DNA of 64,000 bases. Origin: Serripes groenlandicus (Eukaryota; Mollusca; Bivalvia; Cardiida; Cardiidae). The translations under genes and the position numbers were made by a program. Location: positions 2,678,571-2,742,570 of the forward strand of contig JASEVX010000005.1 in NCBI GenBank assembly GCA_031761405.1, read 5' to 3'. Shown here in pieces: positions 1-11,520 of the stretch (within the stretch, counting starts at the first letter, position 1; each line of letters begins with the position of its first letter). The notes beneath the pieces were generated by a model. It had not been told where the DNA came from. It made no database searches and saw only the letters and a list, made by a program, of their open reading frames with translations.

Positions 1-420
1 GGTCAAATAAAATACTTATTATTTCACCACAGTGTACGAACATGCAAGTATTACAAACATCGCGGAAGAAAGGTCGACGGGCAGTTATATATTGTGAAAG
101 AAATAACAGACTTCATTTCAGTCCAACTCGTGATTGTGATAGTCGTATAGACAACACAGTTGATGTGTATCAGATAGAGTGATTTATATAACATTCTAAC
201 ACTATTGACAATTTCCTTTCTATACACAAAGAAGGATTTGAGCATGATCTAAATGCAGTATATCACTCTAAGTTTCCGGAACTATTTTTGGCTGTTGAAA
301 TTCCCTCCCGCGTATTTTTCATACAACGTTTCTAAGTGCGCATGCGTTACTACGTTGTCCTTGACATTTTATGAATGAAATCACGTGACGTAAACAAATC
401 GTAGTAAATTGTTCCGTCAA
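1..420. other. 5' flank of the recombinase gene, no gene seen
   Basis: I see no coding sequence or recognisable repeat. The stretch just before the start codon at 421 contains CACGTGACG and ATGCGC-like motifs but no convincing TATA box. The promoter of the downstream gene is presumably here; this is inferred from position only. Confidence 0.4.
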
Positions 421-3359
421 ATGGCCTCATCAATGCCTTACATACCCGTTATAGGCGCCATATGCACAGCAAGACGATTAAAAGGTGATTGGAGAGTAGT
501 AAGCCATATCTTTGATGGTTTAGTTATGAAATGTGTGCTCCAATCTATTGAAACTGGGGAAACTACTACCAGATTTACACATGAAATAACTGAAAAGTCC
601 AGCAGCAGTTATGGAGATTTGACTGATTTTCTCAGACAAGTAGCTGGTATTAGTGAAGAGGACTTGAGCTTCTTGGATGAACCATTTGAAGTTGATGAAA
701 ACACCCTTCTTGGCGAAGCTGTTTATGCGCCTGGTGAAAGTTCTTCTAGAGGGATGATTGGCCCTGTCGAAAAGGAAAACCAGCCACCAAAGAGATTTAA
801 ACCTGCCACTGATACTGACATTAATCAGCTTAAAGCCCAAAATACAGAAATTACTACCGACAGACAAACAAAATGGGCTGTTAAACTGTTGAAAGGTATT
901 TAAATATTCTTGCCAGTTCAACATATTTTTCATAAATCATCATAATATATGATCTCATTGTGAGTGATATAAAGGCTCGTATATCACGATTTGAGATTCA
1001 TGTGTGTAGTAATTAATCACGAAGGCCGAATTTTTTCAGTCATATCACAGCGGTCAGTTCACCTACTCATAGGTTTCAAGATTTCTCACATTAGTACTCC
1101 CCACAACATACTCTCCAAGTAACTGGCTGCTTTTCCACATAAACTGTAAGCCCATTGGTGAAAGAAGAATGACACTTGTCACACTCAGAGTAACTTTTGT
1201 TAAAAGTCGGAAAGAATGTTAGCCAAACTGGGATTCGAACTCGCAACCTCTGCATTGAGAACCTGCATTAATACAGACTGAGCTACCGGGACTTGGACAT
1301 TTGGAATATATAGGGAATATTATGTTGCGGTAGAGATATCGAATTAGATATTGTTACTATGAGGGGCATGTACAATTTATATCTCGCGAGACTGAAGTTT
1401 GAGATAGACATTAAATTGCCCATGTCGTGAGTAGACAATATCCAAAATTGGATTTCACTACTGAAATATAATTTTCCTGTTAGATCATATACCTTATACA
1501 ACTTTTAAGACAGAATAAAGATAACAATTTATACAATTTCTTTTATTCTAAATAACGAAATAACTAAATGTACACATAAAATAAAATTTCTGTGAATGTG
1601 AATGGTGTGATTCATATTTCAATGACGTGACATGATAATAAAAATTATGTCAGTGACGTAACTATATAACTATATTTGGTTCGGTACTTTACCAAATCAA
1701 ATACGGAATTTTAACCATTTTCCACATACATCTAATCTGTGACATTTGCAAAAGAAATCTTTTGTTATATTAAATGATGCAAAAGGAAGGAAATATGTAC
1801 AAATAAATTATAATGAGGCCGATAAAACACATCACGGTCTTGACTCTCATGAGAACTACAAGAAACCACGGATGTATGAAACTGATGATGAACACTTTTT
1901 GGTACTAATTGTTAGTACATGGCTAGAGGACGAACAGCGAAGATCCTGATAATACGCGATATGATCTGAATCTTCTCTGGTCGCACAGCCTAAGGTAGGC
2001 TTCCATACATGTGGTTTTGGCTCTAATAAACTTTAACTCTTATACATACGCTTTCTGACGACTTTGCTGCAAAAGATACTTAATATAACATTAATTGTGA
2101 CACAACGAGAAATTGCTCATACTGAGCCATATTGATTTTTAATAAAAGAAAATGTCCAAAACAGTGAAAACACTAACTAACAGTAACTTTTCTTCATAAT
2201 TTAAGATTGGATGATGGAAGCCGAGTATGGTCATCAGGATTTTGAATGGCTCCCTACTGATGCACTTGACACTCTCCTTGAACGCTTCTATGCTTCGGTG
2301 CAGACCAAAGATGGAAAGAGTTATTCAAAATCAGCGTTAGTTGGAATCCGTGCTGGTATAAATAGGCACTTGACGACACCTCCAATCAGTAGATTGATCA
2401 ACATAATGAATGACAGAGACTTTCAGTCATCAAATCAGGTCCTTACTGGATTGGTGAAGGTGCTGAAAAGAGAAGGGAAAGATATTAGCTCCCATAAAGA
2501 ACCAATTGAGCAGGCAGATATGAATAAATTGTATGAATGTGGTGTTTTCAGTGAAGACGGGCCAAAAACACTACAAAATAAAGTTCTATTTGAAGTTATA
2601 AATCAATTTGGTAGGCGTGGTAAGGAAGGTTTACGCCAGTTGCAAAAGAAATCTTTTGTCATATTAAATGATGCAAAAGGCAGGAAATATGTACAAATGG
2701 CATATAACGAGGCCGATAAAACACATCACGGTCTTGACTCTCGTGAAAACTACAAGAAACCAAGGATGTATGAAACGGATGATAGTTACTGTCCAGTTCG
2801 GTCGTTTGAAAAGTACATGAGCAAATTAAATACTAAATGCCCAGACTTTTTTAAAAAACCTTTAGAATGTGTTTCTCCAATTAAAGAGATATGGTATGCA
2901 GCACGTTCATTAGGTGTAAATACGCTATCTACTTCTATGGGGCGCATGTCTCAAGAAGCCAATCTAAGCCGGAAATATACAAATCACTGTATTCGTGCAT
3001 ATACTTCAACTACACTATTTACAAAAGGTTTTAGTAACAGGGCTATTATGTCAGTCACTGGGCACAGAAATGAAAATAGCCTTACCTCTTATATTAAACA
3101 ATCTGAAGATGAAAGGGCAGCACTTAGTCGAGCTCTCTGTCATTCAGCCACTCTGCATCAGGTTCATGAACACACAACTTTTGCTGACAACACTCGCCCA
3201 TCCACTGTCGTTGATATCACTTCCCCACCCACTCTCACCGACAGTGTTTCTCATTCGAACATTGTTGATATGAATGTTTTAAAGCATGAAGCAATTATGA
3301 ACATGTTCACTGGTTCAATCTCCAACAGCACTATCAATGTTAACATGTATCCAAAGTAG
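421..3359 (+). CDS. Crypton-like tyrosine recombinase (KIAA1958/DUF3504 type), two exons
   Basis: Exon 1 is 421-895 and exon 2 is 2206-3359. The intron begins GTATTT and ends TTTAAG, and joining the exons keeps frame (codon split G|AT), giving 542 residues. The joined protein reads as one KIAA1958-like chain: an N-terminal region of about 150 residues, a SAM-like DNA-binding segment (near GIRAGINRHL) and a C-terminal tyrosine recombinase domain. All catalytic positions appear present: Arg in FGRRGKEGLR (about residue 296), HCIR (His 419, Arg 422), GHR (His 445) and Tyr 454 in SLTSYI. This family derives from Crypton DNA transposons, which move by tyrosine recombination through a circular intermediate; several vertebrate genes (KIAA1958, QRICH1, ZMYM2/3/4) are domesticated copies. 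The start at 421 was chosen as the first ATG in frame; 433 is an alternative. The intron carries a palindrome half, a SINE and a duplicated piece of exon 2; the rest of it, and the 350 bp 3' flank, show nothing. Active element or domesticated copy cannot be told from here. Confidence 0.85.
951..1029 (+). repeat. Half copy of the palindrome found at 3714-3883
   Basis: The sequence from GATCTCATTGTGAGTGATAT to AATCACGAAGGCCGAAT matches one arm of the downstream palindrome, in particular its right arm read on the opposite strand, and stops at the palindrome centre. It lies in the recombinase gene intron and abuts the SINE at 1030. Confidence 0.75.
1030..1292 (-). mobile_element. tRNA-derived SINE (family A), minus strand
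   Basis: Read on the minus strand, 1217-1292 is a tRNA-like head: an A box (TAGCTCAGTCTG) and a B box (GAGTTCGAATCCC). It is followed by a unique body whose parts (CCAATGGGC, AAGCAGCCAGTTACTTGG, GGTGAACTGACCGC, GTGATATGACTGAAA) recur in the copies at 20868 and 45822. It sits inside the recombinase intron. Confidence 0.75.
1746..1890 (+). repeat. Duplicated 145 bp fragment of the recombinase exon 2, in the intron
   Basis: This stretch is a near copy of 2640-2785, in the same orientation, with a handful of substitutions. It codes for the segment from QKKSFVILNDAKG to YETDD. It has no AG before it and no GT after it, so it is not a usable exon. It is best read as a remnant of a local duplication or of a second element copy. 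Confidence 0.85.
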
Positions 3360-3713
3360 AAAATTTAAAAAAGTGTTCGAAACATGTATTTCCCTTCTTT
3401 TGGGAGTCAAGGTCGATCTCGCCGTTGCTATTTTTAACTCTTGCATCATTCGTTATAGTATTCAACCATGGGTTGAACTAGTTATGTAAATATAATGTAC
3501 ATTGACTGTAAATTAAATTAAACTGATTACAAAATGTTTTGTTAGTTTAAAAAATCCGTGAATATTGCAAAAACAAATACAATGGGGAGTAAACTGTAAA
3601 GATAGAATAGCCGCCATCACGTGATGTTATCAAGGGAAGTAACGTCATGTTTGAACAGAACATAGTTCCCCCTAAGTCGTATCCCTTTAAGTTATTAAAA
3701 ATGTGCTAGAATT

Positions 3714-3883
3714 GAAATAGATCTCATTTTGAGTGATATACCGGCTCGTATATCACGATGTGTCGTTCAGGTGTGTATAAATTAATCACTCAGGCCATTC
3801 GGCCTTCGTGATTAATTACTACACACCTGAACTCCCCATCGTGATATACGAGCCGGTATATCACTCAAAATGAGATCTATTTC
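3714..3883. repeat. 170 bp near-perfect palindrome (foldback element)
   Basis: Two arms of about 83 bases meet at a 3-4 base centre around 3797-3800 (CAGGCC-ATTC-GGCCTT). The outer ends read GAAATAGATCTC and GAGATCTATTTC. Arms differ at only a few sites near the middle (for example TCAGGCC against GAAGGCC). It follows the recombinase gene by 350 bp. The core CACTCAGGCC/GGCCTTCGTG is shared with the palindrome at 29957-30125. Confidence 0.9.
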
Positions 3884-4088
3884 CTAATTTAATATCAAAG
3901 ACATTACTCTAAGTGAGCTACGCTCCAGGAAAAAGAAACCATAATGCGTTTGTCATATGTAAATCTGCACTGATAATAAGTCTCAGACTTACTAACGTTA
4001 AATAGATCATTCTTACATGTACATCAAAAGACAAATATCAGTAGACAGAGTTTCATGTTCATTTTTACCCATTTTCTTTTGCCATGGT
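3884..4088. other. Spacer between palindrome and BEL element
   Basis: No gene or repeat recognised. The last five bases (4084-4088, ATGGT) are the left target-site duplication of the BEL element. Confidence 0.5.
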
Positions 4089-4729
4089 TGTGCTGGGTAC
4101 GTTAACATTTGGTTGAGTCTAACCCTGCACTTTTCCGAATGTTCTGGTTCTTAAGATTTGTTGCAGTCTAACCTTGTTCGTTCTTGATACGTTTGACCAC
4201 GATGTCACCAGACGTCTTTTTCTAAGCGAGAATTCTAGGCTTAGTTTGGTCTTAAAATGCTTGATGTTCACAACAATGTACGTATTTGTATACTTGCTTA
4301 ATGTTTCTATAAGCTGTTTGACTCGTGTATGTTTTAACTTTTAGATAATTGTTCCTTTTCTGTTAAAACAACATAGTCGTACCCAGAATGTTTGTACCAT
4401 TGGGGAATGGTTGATTAGTCAAATTAAGTATCTGAAGAGGCACAGTTGGAAATTAAGATGAGAATTACGGTGTTATTTCTGTGTGGATGTTTTCATTGTC
4501 TTGTATGTATTATTCTTAAATAGGAAATATAAAAGTTACATTGTAAATTGAGGCAAACTATTTGTAATATTTTCTATGGCATTTGGTCTAATGTTAGGTT
4601 TGTTTATTTACAGCTTTTACCACACTAGCACTGAAGAGGGTTCATTAAAATGATGTTAATACACCTCTCGTTTTGTTCATCTTTGGTCGGGTTATGCTGA
4701 CTGCGAGTATTCGGATACGAGGCAGTACA
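4089..4729 (+). repeat. BEL/Pao 5' LTR
   Basis: 641 bp, TG...CA ends, preceded by ATGGT. It differs from the 3' LTR at three positions: GATG/GACG near 4264, TGTATAC/TGGATAC near 4288 and GCGAGT/GCAAGT near 4705. Confidence 0.95.
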
Positions 4730-4793
4730 GTAAAAGATTATTCTCTACACGTCATCACCAGCATTCTGAAAATTACCAGACCTTCGTCTATTC

Positions 4794-7700
4794 ATGCCTG
4801 AGAAGCGAGCCAGGAGATTAACGGCCAAAGCAATGGCTAATCATGAAGAAAAGGTACAGTTTTTTTAACATAAAATTGAAAAACAATGGAACATTCTTAG
4901 CAGAATATTTGAAGAGAATAAGGAGGGGAATTCTGATTGTGACATAATAAAACAGAAATTAATTAAAGCTCAAGTGATTGAACAGTTTAGTAAATTGGAT
5001 GTTGTAGCCACTGAGTATCAGAGATATTTAGAAATTACTGAAAGCGAAGATTTAATGAACGCTCTATTGGATAGGGTATCACAGAGAAGGACATTGGCAA
5101 ATGAATTTCTCACTACATTAAGTGCCATGAAAACAGTTAACATTGAAACTTCATCCGTTGACTCTAAACGAAGTCATTCGTCGAAGTCAAGCCATCGCAA
5201 ATTATTGGTTGTCAAAGCAAAGGCTGCTTTTGCAGAACAGACGGCATCACTGGAAAGAAAGAAAGCGGAGCTTGAAGAACAGGAACGAATCAGTGCGGCA
5301 GCAGCTATGCGCAAAAAGGTGAATATTGACATTGAATTAAAATTGCTAGAAGGGAAGAAAGAGGTGGCAATAGCTGAAGCTGAATTTGATCACGAAGACG
5401 ATATTTCAGCTATTGATAGTTTACCAAGTGCCGATACCAAACTGAGGACAGCTGAATATATTCAAAAGTCAGAAATACAGCATGTTTATTCTTCAGCTGC
5501 TGAATTTGCGCCTTCTGAACAACTGACTTCTCAAACAATTAGTGATTTCACAAAGTTTCTACTTAAAAAGGACATATTAAATTCAAGGCTGTCATATTTC
5601 AATGATCAGCCAGAGGCTTATCAATCGTGGAAAGCAACTTTCAAATCTGTTCGGAGAGACATTGGTGCGTCCCCTGAAGAGGAAATTGATTTACTCATAA
5701 AGTGGCTTGGGCCTTCGTCCAAAAGGCAGATATTATCTCTAAAATCTGCATATATAAATAACCCAGTTGAAGGTCTTAACAAAATATGGGGTCGATTAGA
5801 TGAACGGTTTGGTTCACCGGAAAGTATTTATCATGCAACTGTTAAGAAGTTGGAACAATTCCCGAAATTGACATTGAAAGATGCAGCAAGGTTATACGAT
5901 TTATCTGACATTCTTTCTGAGATTGAAGGTCTGAAAGAAGACCAAATGTTCTCCACAACATTATCATATTTCGATTCAGCTGCAGGAGTGAATCCTATTA
6001 TAAGTAAACTTCCTTACAGCCTTCAGGAGAAGTGGGTAAGTCGAGCCATAGACTATAAAAGGAAGCACAGCGTACCCTTTCCCCCATTCAGTGTGTTTGC
6101 CAAGTTTGTTCACGAGCAAAGCCGCATCAGGAATGATCCTAGTTTTTTCTACGATACCACTACTTCGAACAATCCTTCCACAGGATCAAACACAAGTCAG
6201 AAGAAAACATCTGTTTCCACGAGAAAAACATCTGTAGAAGTTAAGTGTCCTATTCATAAAACGAACCATTCATTGGATGATTGTCGTGTGTTCAAACGGA
6301 AATCTTTCGCAGAGAGGAGAAAAGTGTTAAGCGATAACAAGATGTGTTTTAGGTGTTTGTCGCTAGAGCATTTAGCTCGCGAGTGTAAGACTGTCATTAA
6401 GTGCAGCATTTGTGAAAATAACTTCCATTGTACAGCGATGCACATGGGACCCGCAACACAAGGAGAGTCACGCAGACCAGCCAATGGTATTGGTTGGGAG
6501 AACAATTGGCCACAGGCCCAAAGATGTGACTATCAACCCAAGCAAGAGGTCGTCAACAGATGCACAGAAATTGGTCATGATATAAAGTCATGTGCTAAAA
6601 TTGTACTTTTAAATGTTTTTACAGATCAAAATCAGGACAATATAGTTAGATGTTATGGTATTATTGATGAGCAAAGTAACAAAACTTTAGCTAAACCAGA
6701 ATTATTTGATTTATTAGGTATTGAAGGGGATGAATTTGATTATTGTTTAAACTCGTGTGCAGGTCCAACTAATACAAGTGGTAGAAAAGCAATCAATTGT
6801 AATGTTATGTCGCTTGATAGTGCTGTATGTTACAAGTTGCCAACTATGATAGAATGTGCTGATATCCCATGTAACAAACATGAAATTTGTACGTCAGAAA
6901 ATGCTAAAGATTTTCCTCATCTATCTAGTATTATTGATAAATTGCCTCAGCCTGATGAACATGCACAGATATTGCTTTTGTTAGGTAGAGATGTTATTGA
7001 TGTACATCCTGTTCTAGATCAAGTTGTAGGTCCACCTGGAGCACCATTTGCTCAACGTTTAAGCTTGGGTTGGGTTGTTGTTGGTGAGCTTTGTGTTGGT
7101 AATGTTCATGCTAACAATCGTATCAATGTGTTCAAAACTCATTTGTTGTCAAATGGTCGGCCATCGTTATTCAAACCTTGTGATTCCGTTCATGCAGTTG
7201 TTGAAAATTGCTACAGTTATGACCCAGTTTTCGTGAGAAAGGTTGATGACAATCAACGTTCTTTGTCTGTCGATGATCGTAATTTTTTGCAGATCATGGA
7301 TGAAAACATGATAAGAGATGAAAGTGGTCATTGGGTTGCCCCTTTACCTTTCAGACAATCAAGGGAAAGACTTCCAAATAACTGTGCAATGTCATTGAGA
7401 CGAGCACGTACCTTACACTCTAGTTTATCTAGGAACCCTGTCAAGCAGAAACAATTGCTTGAGTTCATGTCCAAAATTATCGACAAAGGTCATGCTGAAA
7501 TAGCCCCTATATTGTCCAAGGGAGAGGAGTGCTGGTATCTACCTGTGTTCGGTGTGACTCATCCTCGAAAACCAGATCAGGTCCGTGGAGTTTTTGATTC
7601 CTCCGCACAGTATCAAGGGGTTTCTCTTAATTCTGTCTTGTTGAGCGGTCCAGATTTGACAAATAGTTTACTCGGTGTACTTATGAGGTTTCGGAATGAG

Positions 7701-10558
7701 CAAGTTCCTGTCATAGCTGATATAGAACAAATGTTCTATAGTTTTCGTGTTGATGTAAAGCATCGAAATTTTTTACGGTTTTGGTGGTACAAAAACAACA
7801 ACCCAGAGTTAGATTTGATAGAGTATCGTATGTGCGTTCATGTTTTTGGTAACAGTCCTTCACCTGCTGTAGCTTCTTATGGTTTACGAAAGTATGTTGT
7901 CGATTCAGATGCAGACGTCAGAGATTATGTTTCTGGAGATTTTTACGTTGACGATGGCGTCACTTCAAAACCAACTTCAGACGAAGTTATCAGTCTTATA
8001 AAGAGAACTCAGAATGATCTAGCGGCATGTGGTCTGCGTCTTCATAAAATCGCATCTTGTAATTTAGACGTGATAAAGGCGTTTGATGTAGACGATCTCG
8101 CTAAGGATATAAGGTGTCTTGAATTTGACAAGGAAGCCCTTCCCGTTCAGCGTAGTTTAGGTGTAGCTTGGTCCCTGAGTCTGGATTGTTTTACATTTAA
8201 GGTGGATCCTTTAAGTCGCCCTCTTACTAGACGCGGAATATTGTCAACAGTGAATAGCTTGTTTGATCCAATGGGATTTGTTGCGCCCGTTACAATTGTC
8301 AGCAAATTTATTTTGAGAGAGTTAATGTCGATTGAAACGAACTGGGATGAACCAGTTCCCAAAGACATTGAGTCTAAGTTTACATCTTGGCGGGATTCTC
8401 TGCAAGCCCTGAGCAAGATTCATATTCCTAGATGTTACTTTAAGGTGTGTTTGGCCAATTTTGTAGAAATAAGCTTACACGTCTTTTCAGATGCTTCTGA
8501 AAAAGCCATTTCAGCGGTTGCATATGTAGTTGGTATCTCTCCAAAGTTTAATCCAGTTAGTTTTGTGTTGGGAAAATCAAAGGTAGCACCTTTAAGTGGT
8601 CATACAATTCCGCGCTTGGAGTTGTGCGCTGCTGTACTTGGAGTTGAGATAGCGGATGTAGTTTTAAGAAACATAGGTATTCCTCTGTCTGCAACAAAGT
8701 TCTATTCTGACAGCCGTGTAGTACTTGGCTATATCAGCAACCAGTCGAGACGCTTTCATACATATGTTAGCAATAGAGTACAGAGAATTCGACATTCTAG
8801 TTCACCACAATAGTGGAGTTATATATGTTCCTCTGAAAACCCAGCAGATGTTGGTAGTAGAGGTTTGGACCCCGAACAGTTGCCAAACAGTTTGTGGTTT
8901 ACAGGACCTTCCCGTCTGCTTGAACACCCAGTAAACATACCAGAGTTTTTTCCCATGATTAGTCCGGAAAATGATTCAGAGGTTCGTCCAGAAGTTAAGG
9001 TGTTAGCAACTGACATTTGTATTCGTTATGCCCCTTGTAATTGGTCACAGAAATTTGTTCGGTTTTCTTATTGGGAGAAGCTTATTTTAGGGCTTTCATT
9101 ACTGAAACATGTGGTCTGTAGCTTTCGACACAAGTCTTGTAAAGGGTGGCATTTTGGTTGTGGTCAGTACAAAAGTGTTGAGGCAAAGACACACACTGAA
9201 CTCTTTGTTTTGCAGCAACTCGAAGTTTACCATGAGGAATTAGAATGTCTGGGGAATCAAAAGCCTGTGCCAAAACACAGCTCTCTTTATGTTTTAGATC
9301 CATTTGTGGATGTTGATGGTCTGTTAAAGGTGGGTGGCCGGTTGCGAAGGAGTAGTTTGTCTTCACGCGAGAAACACCCAATTCTCCTGCCTGGGAAACA
9401 CCATGTTTCCAAGCTTTTAGCTTATTCTTGTCATGAACTTGTTCAGCATCAAGGAAGGTTGTTCACTGAAGGGTCTATTCGTTCTGCCGGGTACTGGATT
9501 ACAGGTGGCAAGAGGTTAATTGCTAGTCTCATTTTTAATTGTGTAAAGTGCAAGATACTTAGGGGTCGGTTTGAAACTCAAAAAATGTCTGATCTCCCTT
9601 TTGATAGGGTTGAAATGGTCCCCCCATTTTCTTATGTAGGAGTAGATGTGTTTGGTCCATGGGAAGTAGTTTCTAGAAGGACCAGAGGTGGTCAAGCCTG
9701 TTCGAAACGTTGGGCTACAATGTTTACATGTTTGAGTATTCGTGCGGTTCCCATCGAGGTCATAGACGAAATGACATCTTCCGCATTCATAAATGCACTT
9801 CACAGGTTCATAGCAATACGTGGTAGTGTAAAACTGTTTAGGTCTGATCGTGGGACAAATTTTGTTGGCTCAACCGATTCCTTGAAAATTGACACGATAA
9901 ATGTGGAAGACGAGAAAACCAAGAAGTCCTATACAATTCCAATTGTGTCTGGTTGTTCAATCCTCCCCATAGTTCCCACTTTGGCGGCTCCTGGGAGCGC
10001 ATGATAGGAATTTCTCGTAGAATATTAGAGTCTTTGCTTGGAAATGTAAAGAATCTGACGCATGATGTCTTAGTAACATTGATGGCAGAAGTTAGTGTTA
10101 TTATAAATACACGCCCTTTAGTTCCTGTCTCTAGTGATTGTGAAAACCCAGAGGTTCTTAGTCCATCTGTTCTGTTAACACAAAAGTTTCTGAAAAATGA
10201 TCAACCTGTTGGAGATATGGATGTTAAGTTAACGTACAAAGATCAGTGGAAGCGAGTTCAGCTTCTTGCGGACCAGTTTTGGGTAAAATGGAAGCAGGAG
10301 TACCTGCAAACCTTGCAGAAAAGAAGGTTTTGGAATAGTAATCAAAATCCTATTGAAATAGGTGATGTTGTCCTCTTGAAGGATAAAGATGTTTCCCGCA
10401 ATTGTTGGCCGATGGGACTCATTTCAAAGGTCTTTCCTAGTGCAGACGGTCGTATTCGGAAGGTTGAGGTTGTCGTTTTCAAAGATGGAAAACGTTTAAG
10501 TTATACAAGGCCAATTGTTGACATGGTTCTTCTGGTGAAGGGTAATACCAGTCAATAA
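4794..10558 (+). pseudogene. BEL/Pao Gag-Pol polyprotein, disrupted
   Basis: One frame runs from ATG 4794 to about 9950 and then continues in the frame ending at 10558. Domains in order: coiled N-terminus; DUF1759 Gag region (about 5560-5900); a CX2CX4HX4C zinc knuckle (CFRCLSLEHLAREC, about 6343-6385); a DUF1758 retropepsin-like region (about 6600-7100) with IIDEQSN where many relatives have a DSG-type motif; reverse transcriptase with YVDD at 7944-7955; RNase H (FSDASEKA, PRLELCAA, FYSDSR); integrase zinc finger (CHELVQHQ ... CVKC), first Asp in GVDVFGPW, second in RSDRGTNF, Glu in GSWERM; and a DUF5641 C-terminus. Breaks: in-frame TAA at 4866-4868, next to a run of seven T; in-frame TAG at 8811-8813, near the end of RNase H; and a one-base frame change (minus one) near 9945-9952, between the second and third catalytic residues of the integrase. 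The copy is therefore unlikely to be autonomous unless these are sequencing errors or the TAG is read through. Confidence 0.92.
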
Positions 10559-10775
10559 TAAACTAGTCGTCATTACTAGTTCCTTCTTTGTTTACTAGTT
10601 TCTTGGGAGAATTTTTCAGTCTACTATGGTTGAAATTTAAGATTTTTTGTTGTCTGTACTAAGTATATTTAGGATAATAGTTGACTTTCTTACTAGTTCA
10701 AGTAATTATTTGTTTTAAATGTTGTTGTTTTTTGTTGTTGTATGTAAGTGTTATTTGGAAATAACAGTTGGGGAG

Positions 10776-11416
10776 TGTGCTGGGTACGTTAACATTTGGT
10801 TGAGTCTAACCCTGCACTTTTCCGAATGTTCTGGTTCTTAAGATTTGTTGCAGTCTAACCTTGTTCGTTCTTGATACGTTTGACCACGATGTCACCAGAC
10901 GTCTTTTTCTAAGCGAGAATTCTAGGCTTAGTTTGGTCTTAAAATGCTTGACGTTCACAACAATGTACGTATTTGGATACTTGCTTAATGTTTCTATAAG
11001 CTGTTTGACTCGTGTATGTTTTAACTTTTAGATAATTGTTCCTTTTCTGTTAAAACAACATAGTCGTACCCAGAATGTTTGTACCATTGGGGAATGGTTG
11101 ATTAGTCAAATTAAGTATCTGAAGAGGCACAGTTGGAAATTAAGATGAGAATTACGGTGTTATTTCTGTGTGGATGTTTTCATTGTCTTGTATGTATTAT
11201 TCTTAAATAGGAAATATAAAAGTTACATTGTAAATTGAGGCAAACTATTTGTAATATTTTCTATGGCATTTGGTCTAATGTTAGGTTTGTTTATTTACAG
11301 CTTTTACCACACTAGCACTGAAGAGGGTTCATTAAAATGATGTTAATACACCTCTCGTTTTGTTCATCTTTGGTCGGGTTATGCTGACTGCAAGTATTCG
11401 GATACGAGGCAGTACA
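10776..11416 (+). repeat. BEL/Pao 3' LTR
   Basis: 641 bp, the same length as the 5' LTR with no indels; followed by the second ATGGT. The stretch 10559-10775 before it is a short T-rich untranslated region ending in the polypurine tract. Confidence 0.95.
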
Positions 11417-11520
11417 ATGGTCCTTAACCACATCCCGTTTAAACGCGATTCTTTTTAAAGATGGATACTACCTAATTTGCTTTGCTTGCAGTTTGAATAA
11501 CAAATCGATACACTCAGACT

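Larger units (their letters stand above)
4089..11416 (+). mobile_element. BEL/Pao LTR retrotransposon, full length
   Basis: A 7,328 bp element with two 641 bp LTRs (4089-4729 and 10776-11416) that start TGTGCTGGG and end CAGTACA. Perfect 5 bp target duplications, ATGGT, lie at 4084-4088 and 11417-11421. I count three substitutions between the LTRs (about 99.5 percent identity), so the insertion is young. A purine-rich tract (TTGGGGAG) precedes the 3' LTR. I could not assign the primer-binding site after the 5' LTR to a tRNA. The internal region encodes a single Gag-Pol polyprotein of BEL/Pao order (Gag, protease, RT, RNase H, integrase), broken in three places. No envelope gene is seen. Confidence 0.95.

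Noticed and set aside
1746..1949. Alternative exon of the recombinase
   Set aside because: No AG before or GT after the duplicated fragment, and its frame breaks down after the duplicated part.
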